DNA from: JABABD01 sp965530995
Lineage (GTDB): Bacteria > Bacteroidota > Bacteroidia > Flavobacteriales > Flavobacteriaceae
Direction of reading: 5' to 3'
Assembly: GCA_965530995.1 (NCBI GenBank)
Contig: CBESOB010000188.1
Location: 1-5,434 of the forward strand
Length of the DNA: 5,434 bases
Below, piece by piece: positions 1-5,434 of this stretch. A model generated the notes under the pieces. The model did no database searches, was not told the DNA's origin, and worked only from the letters and a program-made list of their open reading frames with translations. The stretch's first letter is position 1, and each line of letters starts with the position of its first letter. The position numbers and the translations under genes were made by a program.

Positions 1-470
1 GCTCTGTAGTCGGCTTTGGCGGGCGTGGTGAAGGCATAGCACGAAAAGATAATTATTGCGAAATTGACCCGACAACAGTTGATCAATTCGGCGTCCCTGT
101 ACTCAAGTTCAATTACAATTGGTCTGACCTAGAGGTTAAACAAGCTAAACATATGCAAGATACCTTTGAAGAGATCCTTCATAATATGGGTGGAGAGCCA
201 TTAGGTGATAAGCCCGGAAAAGATCGCGATTATGGTCTAGAAACCCCTGGTAACATTATTCATGAAGTAGGAACCACGCGTATGGGTGATGATCCTAAAA
301 CATCGGTTACGAATAAATGGAATCAACTGCATGATGTTGACAATGTGTTTATTGTAGATGCCGGACCTTTTGTATCCCAAGCCGATAAGAACTGTACATG
401 GACCATTCTTGCGCTCTCGTGGAGAGCTTCTGATTATATTATCGAACAACTAAAAAAACAAAATATCTAG
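1..470 (+). CDS. GMC-family flavin dehydrogenase, C-terminal part (partial at left edge)
   Basis: This is the C-terminal 155 residues of a GMC (glucose-methanol-choline) oxidoreductase. The frame is open from base 3, with no start in the window, and stops with TAG at 468-470. The GMC C-terminal domain is clear: the catalytic histidine lies in IIHEVGTTRMG (His codon 261-263), followed by the FAD-contacting stretch VFIVDAGPFV, and the second active-site residue is the Asn of ADKNCTWTILALSWRASDY (codon 390-392). The His/Asn pair is intact, so this half gives no sign of decay. The sequence resembles the large flavoprotein subunit of gluconate 2-dehydrogenase and glucoside 3-dehydrogenase type enzymes, which oxidise sugars or polyols in the periplasm. 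The N-terminal FAD-binding Rossmann domain lies outside the window. The gene 33 bp downstream encodes the matching small subunit, which supports this class. The exact substrate cannot be read from the sequence. Confidence 0.93.
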   Translation, partial: SVVGFGGRGEGIARKDNYCEIDPTTVDQFGVPVLKFNYNWSDLEVKQAKHMQDTFEEILHNMGGEPLGDKPGKDRDYGLETPGNIIHEVGTTRMGDDPKTSVTNKWNQLHDVDNVFIVDAGPFVSQADKNCTWTILALSWRASDYIIEQLKKQNI

Positions 471-503
471 AGTCATGCTGAAACAAGCATAAAATATAAA
501 AGT

Positions 504-1220
504 ATGGATAGAAGAAAAAGTATACAAACAATGATTCTTGGAGCTGGCGCCATTGGATTAGGACTCCAAAGTTGCACTACGGAAGAGGAAGCCGCTTTAT
601 TAGACCAAGAAATTGCCGTTGCTGAAAAATATTTTGGACGTACACCAGAAGAACTAGAGCGTATTGAAGAAATTAATGCGGAGCAATTATTCAATCCTCA
701 CGAATTAGAAACCATCGCGGTACTGAGTGCCGTCATTCTGCCACCTAAAGAACCTTATGGAGGTCCAATAGAGGCTGGTGTTCCTGATTTTATTGAGTTT
801 ATTGGCAAGGATATGCCTAAGCTCCAAAACACCTTGTTAGGAGGTCTTATGTGGTTAGATCATCAAGCGAACTCTGCATTCGGAACGGACTTTAAATCAA
901 CCCCATTAGAGCAGCAAAAAGAGATTCTAGATCCTATCGCATACCACGACACGGAAACACCAATGAAAGAGCAAGCTTTAGGGATCCAATTTTTTGCCCT
1001 GATGCGAAATCTTACCTTAACAGGATATTATACTTCTGAATTAGGTATCAAGGATCTTGGGTATAAAGGTAACCAACCTAACGTTTGGGATGGTGTACCA
1101 CAAGACGTATTGGATCAGCATGGTGTTGCCTATGACCCGGAGTGGATTGCAAAATGTATTGATCAAAGTACACGAGCAGATATTGCTACATGGGATGATG
1201 ATGGAAATTTGTTGACTTGA
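504..1220 (+). CDS. Gluconate 2-dehydrogenase subunit 3 family protein with Tat-type lipoprotein signal
   Basis: This 238-residue protein is the small-subunit partner of the GMC dehydrogenase 33 bp upstream, and the two are presumably cotranscribed. The N-terminus has a twin-arginine stretch (DRRKSIQ, residues 2-8), a hydrophobic segment (about 10-21) and a lipobox LQSC ending at Cys24, as expected for a Tat-exported lipoprotein. Family features follow: FNPHELETIAVLSAVILPP (about 63-81), the GxxEAGVPDFIEFI block (about 86-100), and the C-terminal part with LTLTGYYTSELGIKDLGYKG. In related enzymes this subunit binds the flavin subunit and can carry it across the membrane, since the flavin subunit often has no signal of its own. 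Length is normal for the family. The ATG follows an A-rich leader without a Shine-Dalgarno sequence, as usual in Bacteroidota. The role as dehydrogenase small subunit is well supported; the substrate is unknown and no cytochrome c partner follows. Confidence 0.93.
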   Translation: MDRRKSIQTMILGAGAIGLGLQSCTTEEEAALLDQEIAVAEKYFGRTPEELERIEEINAEQLFNPHELETIAVLSAVILPPKEPYGGPIEAGVPDFIEFIGKDMPKLQNTLLGGLMWLDHQANSAFGTDFKSTPLEQQKEILDPIAYHDTETPMKEQALGIQFFALMRNLTLTGYYTSELGIKDLGYKGNQPNVWDGVPQDVLDQHGVAYDPEWIAKCIDQSTRADIATWDDDGNLLT

Positions 1221-1238
1221 TTTTACTTTAGAAACCTT

Positions 1239-2348
1239 TCAGATCGTAATTTTTCGTTTTCTAGCCGTAATATCCCAGTTTTCTACTTTTTTGCCATTCT
1301 CTATGACCGAAACTTCATCGTGTAAGTTGATTGTCGGGCAAATATGATATGGAACACCATAAAACACATCTCCTACTTTAATGTGCTCCCAATCCTTTAC
1401 TTTAAGGACACCATGTTCTTCGCTCTGTGAAAGCAGTTCATAGTCTTTCAAGTTCAATAATTTAATCCGTTTGTCAATCGGATTTTCTGAGCCTACGGAT
1501 TTATGACCGAGATCTATGGTCACAATACCTTCGGTTGGTTTAGAAATTACTCGGGTAACCAATAGAGTAGCATATTTGAACTCTTGTTCTGTCAACTTTT
1601 CGGAATAACCCCAATCCCAAAACACACAAGTACCAGGACTGCAAATTCGATTAGGGTTCGATAAATGCGAGGTGAACGCAGGTGTCCCCCCACATATCAT
1701 TTGTAATTTAGGATTGTCTTGTCTAAGGGTATCAAAAAGCAAAGAAACAGGTTTGATTTCGTTTTCAACATGCTCCTTTCTTAGTTGAAAATCTTTCTCC
1801 CTAAAATGCCCATCGTAAACGTGTAATCCTAAAAATTCTATGGAAGAATACTGCGGTAGTTTTTCCAAGAGATGGTCCAAACCCGTACCAAATTTAATTC
1901 CCGAGCGGTTCATTCCGCTATTGATATCAATATAAACCCCAATATGAATATTCGCTTGGAGTCCCATTTTCTCAAGTTTTTCAACAGAATCAATAGTATC
2001 GATAATCGTGGTGAATTTAGTCTTTGGAAATTCCTTGATAAGCCTTGCTAATCGCTTTATTTTGGGTCCAACTAATTGATGTGCTATTAATACTGATTCA
2101 GCACCTACACTCGCAGCCATCTCGGCTTCGGCAATAGTGGAAGACTTGAAATCAGTAATGCCGATTGAAATCATACGTTCAATGACTTTAGGCATTTTGT
2201 TGGTCTTGATATGAGGGATCAATCTTGATATGTTCATATCAACCATTCTCAACATGGTATGCAGATTGTGCATTAATCGATCTTCATAAAGAACAATTGA
2301 TGGTGAATCAATGTCTTCTATATTTTCTATGTGATACCAATCTTTCAA
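1239..2348 (-). CDS. PLP- and metal-dependent D-threonine aldolase / D-serine dehydratase family enzyme (TTG start)
   Basis: This 369-residue cytoplasmic enzyme has the fold-type III (alanine racemase-like) PLP barrel. Lys48 in PHIKTNK is the expected Schiff-base lysine, matching the PHxKTxK motif of the family. Other family blocks are LHVYDGH (175-181), CGGTPAF (219-225), PGTCVFWDWGY (238-248), DLGHKSVGSENP (279-290) and EEHGVL (310-315). Near the C-terminus, His335 and Cys337 in PYHICPT form the HxC metal site seen in eukaryotic D-serine dehydratases; some D-threonine aldolases have HxD. Likely reactions are cleavage of D-threonine-type beta-hydroxy amino acids or dehydration of D-serine or hydroxyaspartate; the sequence does not decide. 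The start must be TTG at 2348: an in-frame TAG lies three codons upstream, and the first internal ATG (Met26) would remove the conserved N-terminal strand. It lies 19 bp after the peptidase gene, so it is probably the second gene of that operon. Confidence 0.9.
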   Translation of the reverse strand: MKDWYHIENIEDIDSPSIVLYEDRLMHNLHTMLRMVDMNISRLIPHIKTNKMPKVIERMISIGITDFKSSTIAEAEMAASVGAESVLIAHQLVGPKIKRLARLIKEFPKTKFTTIIDTIDSVEKLEKMGLQANIHIGVYIDINSGMNRSGIKFGTGLDHLLEKLPQYSSIEFLGLHVYDGHFREKDFQLRKEHVENEIKPVSLLFDTLRQDNPKLQMICGGTPAFTSHLSNPNRICSPGTCVFWDWGYSEKLTEQEFKYATLLVTRVISKPTEGIVTIDLGHKSVGSENPIDKRIKLLNLKDYELLSQSEEHGVLKVKDWEHIKVGDVFYGVPYHICPTINLHDEVSVIENGKKVENWDITARKRKITI

Positions 2349-2367
2349 ATAGCTCTAGTTAAACTAA

Positions 2368-4461
2368 TTAAAGGCTATTAATTAAACCATCGATCTTAGT
2401 ATTCAATCGTTCAATGGCATTACTGTATCTCTCATCCCATTCGTTGAGTCTATCAGAGGATGTTAAGGCTATTTCATATTCCAATCCCGGTAGGATCCAT
2501 GAGGCATATCCACTAAAAGGGTCGGAAGCCGCATATAACGACTTATACCAGGACCCAAAATACATGCCTTTTTCTTCGAGAAAACTCTTCTCAAGATCCA
2601 ATAGCTGTTTGTTCAACGCTTTGATCTTATTCGAAGACGCTCCGCCATTGGCAAGAAGAAGATCCATTTTTGTTTTTAGTTGTGAAGATTTTCCTTTTAG
2701 GGTCTCAATAGAATTCTTTGCTTTTTCAAATCCTTGGAAGGTTTCATCATATTTGGCTATTTTCTTTTCAGCATTTTTGAAATGGATGGCCAAGTCCTTG
2801 GCATAACGTTCAACATCGTAAGGTATGATTTCGGCATTTGCCAAACGAAGACTCATCAACCCAACCCATTTCTCTATCGTTGGTCCCATCTTGAATTCAG
2901 GATCCACGAATTTTGAATAGTAATGAAAATCATCATAATTTGAATGATACACCGTCGGTCCTCCAGCCCCACCACTTAACGACGGAACCCCTGCGTGCAT
3001 GTAAAAGGCAATATGGTCTGATCCACCACCTAAATTCCCAATAGCAGGCTCTTCCCTATCTCCAGCCCATTGCGCATAGAGCGTTTTATCCGTATACGGG
3101 TAATCTACTTTTTTAGCGGCTTCAATGATTAGCTTCTTTAAAGTTGGCGCCGCAGATGCCCCAAAATTCTTTCCAGAAACTCCACCATCAAAATTCAGAT
3201 AAGCCACAGCTTTTGAACCCAGTTCCTCTCGCATTTGCTCTACCCATTCTGATGACCCTAAAACACCATGCTCTTCTGCATCCCAATGCCCTATAAGAAT
3301 CGATCTTTTAGGTCCTTTTCCGTTTTTGGCCAGTTTCCCCAAGGTTTCACTTAAACTAAGAAGCATGGCCGTACCGCTATTTGGATCGGTTGCCCCAAAA
3401 CCCCAGGCGTCATAATGACAACCCAAGACTATCCACTCATCAGGATATTCACTCCCTTTTATGGTTCCTATCACGTTATTGACACGCACAAAATCTCTTT
3501 TCTGGTCTACCATCAATCGCAACGTGAGTTCTTTTCCGCCCGTTAATCGATACGTAAAAGGCAATCCTCCCTGCCATGCAACTGGCACAGGAGCACCTTT
3601 CATTTTTCCGAGTATTTCTTTTGCTGAGCCATACGATATAGGTGTTACTGGAATAGTGTGAAGTTGTGAATCCTTAGGATCCATGCGTTTGATTTTCTTC
3701 TTTCCATCCAAAGGAAGTGCTGGTTCAAAAGGCGTGAGTGGATCTCCAGTAAAATCCGTTGTCAATACAGAGCCTCTCTGGATGGTACTCTCGCTATAAT
3801 AAGGTCCTTCTGGATACGTCAAACCTCGAGCGTAACCACTATCTTTTGGATCGGTGAAAATAATGAGTCCTGCCGCACCACTGGCCTCAGCAAATTTCGC
3901 CTTGAACCCCCTAAAATTTTTGCCGTAACGAGCCAATACGATTTTGCCTTTCGTCTCGATGCCTAATTCCTTTAGTTTCTCGAAATCTGCAATGGTTCCG
4001 TAGTTGGCATAAACCACTTCGGCAGTGACATCGCCACTCCCAGAATACGCATTCCAGCCTTTCCATAGGGTTGGGTCGCTTGAAAAAGGATCGTCTTTCA
4101 AAACGTATTCTTGTTGATTTATCGGTTGACGAATAGGAGTCACTAATTCAATAATAGAATTGCCTGGTTCCTTAGACATATAAATATCATAAGGGTATAA
4201 CTCTACATCCCAACCTGCGTCCTTCATGACTTTCACCATATAATCTCGTACATCTTCATTTGCCTTGTTACCCGCAGTATGAGGTTTAGCGGTCAATGTC
4301 TTTAAGTGTTTCTTGAAGGCATCATTATTTACGGTTTCAAGGAATTGATTCTCCAACTGCTGTTGAGCGTTCAGTGATTCGTTTGTGAAACCGTCTAATT
4401 CTTGTGCGTTAGAAATAAAAATTGAAGCTAGTAATATGCCTAAAAGTAAAAATCTTTTCAT
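2368..4461 (-). CDS. Secreted M28 metallopeptidase, PSMA/glutamate carboxypeptidase II-like, with PA and TfR-like dimerisation domains
   Basis: This 697-residue exported zinc peptidase begins with a Sec signal peptide (KR, hydrophobic residues 4-17, probable cleavage after NAQ at 20). A protease-associated domain lies at about 130-320, including GKIVLARYGKNFRG (172-185), QRG (228-230) and GDPLTP (239-244). The M28 core follows with all expected ligands of the two-zinc site: His349 and Asp359 in HYDAWGFGATDPNSG, the Glu396-Glu397 pair in WDAEEHGVLGSSEW (Glu396 the general base), Asp425 in LNFDGG and His506 in YHSNYDD. The remainder (about 540-697) is the helical transferrin-receptor-like dimerisation domain. 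The order and length match human PSMA without its membrane anchor. It should cleave peptides outside the inner membrane. The arginines that bind the glutamate side in PSMA are absent, so specificity is probably different. The ATG start directly precedes the signal peptide. It is the first gene of an operon with the PLP enzyme downstream. Confidence 0.95.
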   Translation of the reverse strand: MKRFLLLGILLASIFISNAQELDGFTNESLNAQQQLENQFLETVNNDAFKKHLKTLTAKPHTAGNKANEDVRDYMVKVMKDAGWDVELYPYDIYMSKEPGNSIIELVTPIRQPINQQEYVLKDDPFSSDPTLWKGWNAYSGSGDVTAEVVYANYGTIADFEKLKELGIETKGKIVLARYGKNFRGFKAKFAEASGAAGLIIFTDPKDSGYARGLTYPEGPYYSESTIQRGSVLTTDFTGDPLTPFEPALPLDGKKKIKRMDPKDSQLHTIPVTPISYGSAKEILGKMKGAPVPVAWQGGLPFTYRLTGGKELTLRLMVDQKRDFVRVNNVIGTIKGSEYPDEWIVLGCHYDAWGFGATDPNSGTAMLLSLSETLGKLAKNGKGPKRSILIGHWDAEEHGVLGSSEWVEQMREELGSKAVAYLNFDGGVSGKNFGASAAPTLKKLIIEAAKKVDYPYTDKTLYAQWAGDREEPAIGNLGGGSDHIAFYMHAGVPSLSGGAGGPTVYHSNYDDFHYYSKFVDPEFKMGPTIEKWVGLMSLRLANAEIIPYDVERYAKDLAIHFKNAEKKIAKYDETFQGFEKAKNSIETLKGKSSQLKTKMDLLLANGGASSNKIKALNKQLLDLEKSFLEEKGMYFGSWYKSLYAASDPFSGYASWILPGLEYEIALTSSDRLNEWDERYSNAIERLNTKIDGLINSL

Positions 4462-4537
4462 GATTGGTAATTTGATTAGTTGATCTTAGTGCCCCTAATT
4501 TAATTAATTTCGAAAAGGTAGAGGCAAAAGACCTTAG

Positions 4538-4693
4538 TTATATATTAACAGGTGTGGTTTAGAAGATGATTTTAATGGTAATTACAGAGGCGAGATCGAA
4601 GTCAAGAACAGAGGACAAATGAAAATGTACTTTGTGAATTCAAATAATAAGGTAGAAATCGAAAATGTTCTTACTAGAAGTGAAAAAAAATAA
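4538..4693 (+). pseudogene. C-terminal remnant of a class III adenylate/guanylate-type nucleotide cyclase
   Basis: This open frame of 51 codons follows an in-frame TAG (4535-4537), ends at TAA 4691-4693, and has no good start codon; its first ATG is at 4619, inside the motif. Residues 16-33 (nt 4583-4636) read YRGEIEVKNRGQMKMYFV. This closely resembles the last beta strands of class III cyclases, whose pattern is RGxIxVKGKGxMxTYF(L/V); mammalian adenylyl cyclases end with a similar VKGKGDLKTYFV. The preceding LEDDF also fits the usual position of a (D/E)xF before the RG. Nothing of the catalytic core (metal-binding aspartates, substrate-binding residues) is present, and only 76 bp separate this frame from the peptidase start, so a whole cyclase cannot fit. 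It is most likely what is left of a cyclase gene after deletion or rearrangement. A chance resemblance is possible because the stretch is short. It lies 82 bp upstream of a PycTM-like effector on the same strand. Confidence 0.6.
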
Positions 4694-4730
4694 ATCCTTT
4701 ATCAAACACTAATTTCCAATTTTGTATTTT

Positions 4731-4738
4731 TAGTTTTG
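4731..4738 (+). promoter_or_regulatory. Candidate Bacteroidota -7 promoter element for the PycTM-like gene
   Basis: TAGTTTTG matches the Bacteroidota sigma-ABfr -7 consensus TAnnTTTG exactly. It lies 37 bp before the ATG at 4776, giving a short A-rich leader of about 30 nt. No TTTG is found at the usual -33 distance; the TTTG at 4721-4724 is too close. If real, the membrane protein has its own promoter downstream of the cyclase remnant. Confidence 0.4.
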
Positions 4739-4775
4739 TTAAAATCAATTAAATTCAAACTAAAACGAACCTAAA

Positions 4776-5282
4776 ATGAGACAAGACCCTAATAATTATT
4801 GGGAACAGCTAGAACGATTGGAGAAATTGATACGTGCAGCAGAACTCAAAGCGGGGATTATATTTTCATTTCATAGTTTAATTTTAGGTCTTTTTGTGGA
4901 TAGGTATAGTTATTTTCAAGACGCATTCATGGGGAGCACATTGTTAATAACCCTCTCCGGCCTATGGATATTAAGTGTATTGATATCCATTTATTTTTGT
5001 TTCCAATGCTTTATGCCACGCATCGATACAAAAAATGACAAGAATGTTTTTTTCTTCAAGGATGCGACCTACGCTTTCGGTTCCGTAAAAGAATACACCA
5101 AAACGCTTATCGAAATTTGTGATAGTGAAGAAGAGCTTTTTGAAATGCTCGGTCAGCAGATATTCATAGAAAGTAAAATAATTGACCGAAAATTCGATAG
5201 TGTACAAAAATCACTTCGCTTTTTTGCAGTAAGTTTTATGTTCGTAATTGTAATGCTTGTAGTCTGGTTGATTACTTCGTGA
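4776..5282 (+). CDS. Putative Pycsar effector, PycTM-like (DUF5706) membrane protein
   Basis: This 168-residue protein has a short N-terminal helix with LEKLIRAAELKAG (15-27), TM1 at about 27-41, TM2 at about 54-80 ending in MPR (80-82), a cytoplasmic stretch, and TM3 at about 149-166. Known DUF5706/PycTM proteins share this layout: a (D/E)xKA segment leading into TM1, a Pro-Arg after TM2, an aromatic FFF/FG loop before an EY helix (here FFFKDATYAFGSVKEYTKTL, 92-111), a helix with QQIFIESKIIDRKF (127-140), and a last TM helix. In Pycsar, a cyclase makes cCMP or cUMP on phage infection, and the TM effector then damages the inner membrane. The length fits an intact effector and no frame damage is seen. 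No complete cyclase is present in the window, only the probable cyclase tail upstream. The family call rests on motif layout and memory of the family; another small 3-TM family is the main alternative. The ATG follows an A-rich leader without a Shine-Dalgarno sequence. Confidence 0.75.
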   Translation: MRQDPNNYWEQLERLEKLIRAAELKAGIIFSFHSLILGLFVDRYSYFQDAFMGSTLLITLSGLWILSVLISIYFCFQCFMPRIDTKNDKNVFFFKDATYAFGSVKEYTKTLIEICDSEEELFEMLGQQIFIESKIIDRKFDSVQKSLRFFAVSFMFVIVMLVVWLITS

Positions 5283-5322
5283 ATACATCATTTGATTTGA
5301 AATCAGTTGATTCTCTTCATGT

Positions 5323-5434
5323 TCATTGACAAATGGCAAAGCCTTGCTTCACTATGGAAACACCTTCACTTATAAAAAGATCTCCATTTTCTAACCTATA
5401 TAAGGGGTAGAATTGTTGGTTGCCATTAGTGGTC
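5323..5434 (-). CDS. Unrecognised protein, C-terminal 36 residues (partial at right edge)
   Basis: A minus-strand frame is open from the window edge and stops at TGA (5325-5323). The visible end contains YPLYRLENGDLFISEG followed by VSIVKQGFAICQ. It reads like real protein: alternating hydrophobic and polar residues as in beta strands, with an NGD turn, and codon use like the neighbours. It is convergent with the PycTM-like gene, whose stop lies 40 bp away. I do not recognise the family and cannot say what it does. Only 111 bp are visible, so a chance open frame cannot be fully excluded. Confidence 0.5.
   Translation of the reverse strand, partial: TTNGNQQFYPLYRLENGDLFISEGVSIVKQGFAICQ

Larger units (their letters stand above)
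4462..4775. other. Divergent intergenic region holding a cyclase remnant and promoters
   Basis: This 314-bp gap separates the minus-strand peptidase operon from the plus-strand PycTM-like gene. The left 76 bp must contain the peptidase promoter. A minus-strand TTTG (CAAA at 4525-4528) could be its -33 element, followed at roughly the right distance by a TAATTAAAT stretch, but no full TAnnTTTG is seen there. The middle (4538-4693) is an open plus-strand frame with a class III cyclase tail, annotated separately. The right 82 bp is very AT-rich and contains a full match to the Bacteroidota -7 element at 4731-4738. No tRNA, clear terminator or long repeat was seen. Confidence 0.6.

Noticed and set aside
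475..490. ATGCT/AGCAT inverted repeat with a 6-nt loop between the GMC gene and the subunit 3 gene
   Set aside because: The stem is only 5 bp and is followed by AAAATAT, not a T-run; it is too weak for a terminator, and the two genes form a natural operon.
1221..1238. Possible shared terminator in the 18-bp gap between convergent genes
   Set aside because: No stem-loop with a T-tract is visible on either strand.
2414..2916. Plus-strand open frames opposite the peptidase gene
   Set aside because: They are antisense shadows of the clear M28 peptidase frame, with no protein character of their own.
4511..4564. Open stretch in a second plus-strand frame just upstream of the cyclase remnant, as a possible frameshifted continuation
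   Set aside because: Its translation (NFEKVEAKDLSYILTGVV) shows no clear cyclase motif and is too short to support a frameshift claim.
4971..5207. Minus-strand open frame opposite the PycTM-like gene
   Set aside because: It is an antisense shadow; the plus-strand frame has the coherent membrane-protein layout.
5293..5305. Palindrome TGATTT-G-AAATCA between the convergent genes near the right end
   Set aside because: It gives only about a 5-bp AT-rich stem with a 3-nt loop and no T-run, so it is not a convincing bidirectional terminator.
5333..5410. Plus-strand 25-codon ATG frame at the right end
   Set aside because: It overlaps the minus-strand partial frame, which has better protein character and runs off the window edge.

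Overview
The window looks like chromosomal DNA of a Bacteroidota bacterium, most likely a marine or environmental flavobacterium. The DNA is AT-rich and starts lack Shine-Dalgarno sequences, having A-rich leaders instead. One promoter matches the Bacteroidota -7 element TAnnTTTG. The proteins (GMC dehydrogenase with its subunit 3, PSMA-like M28 peptidase, D-threonine aldolase-fold enzyme, DUF5706/PycTM-like membrane protein) are typical of that phylum. The genus cannot be fixed from this sequence.

Left part, plus strand (1-1220): the 3' end of a GMC-family flavin dehydrogenase, then a gluconate 2-dehydrogenase subunit 3-like protein with a Tat-type signal and lipobox. Together they suggest an exported sugar or polyol dehydrogenase. 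No cytochrome c subunit follows; the next genes are convergent.

Middle part, minus strand (4461 down to 1239): a two-gene operon. First comes a secreted M28 metallopeptidase of the PSMA/transferrin-receptor type with all zinc ligands. After a 19-bp gap comes a PLP enzyme of the D-threonine aldolase / D-serine dehydratase family that must start at TTG. The pairing suggests peptide scavenging next to D-amino-acid breakdown, but the substrates are unknown.

Right part (4462-5434): this is the most interesting stretch. A 168-residue protein with three predicted membrane segments (4776-5282, plus) has the layout of the Pycsar antiphage effector PycTM (DUF5706). The preceding 314-bp gap is not empty. 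It holds a start-less open frame (4538-4693, plus) whose translation ends in a motif typical of the last strands of class III nucleotide cyclases, the family that makes the cCMP/cUMP signal in Pycsar. The arrangement therefore looks like a Pycsar-type cyclase-effector pair whose cyclase has been reduced to its C-terminal tail, with a candidate promoter for the effector just after the remnant. The right edge cuts an unrecognised minus-strand gene whose last 36 codons are visible.
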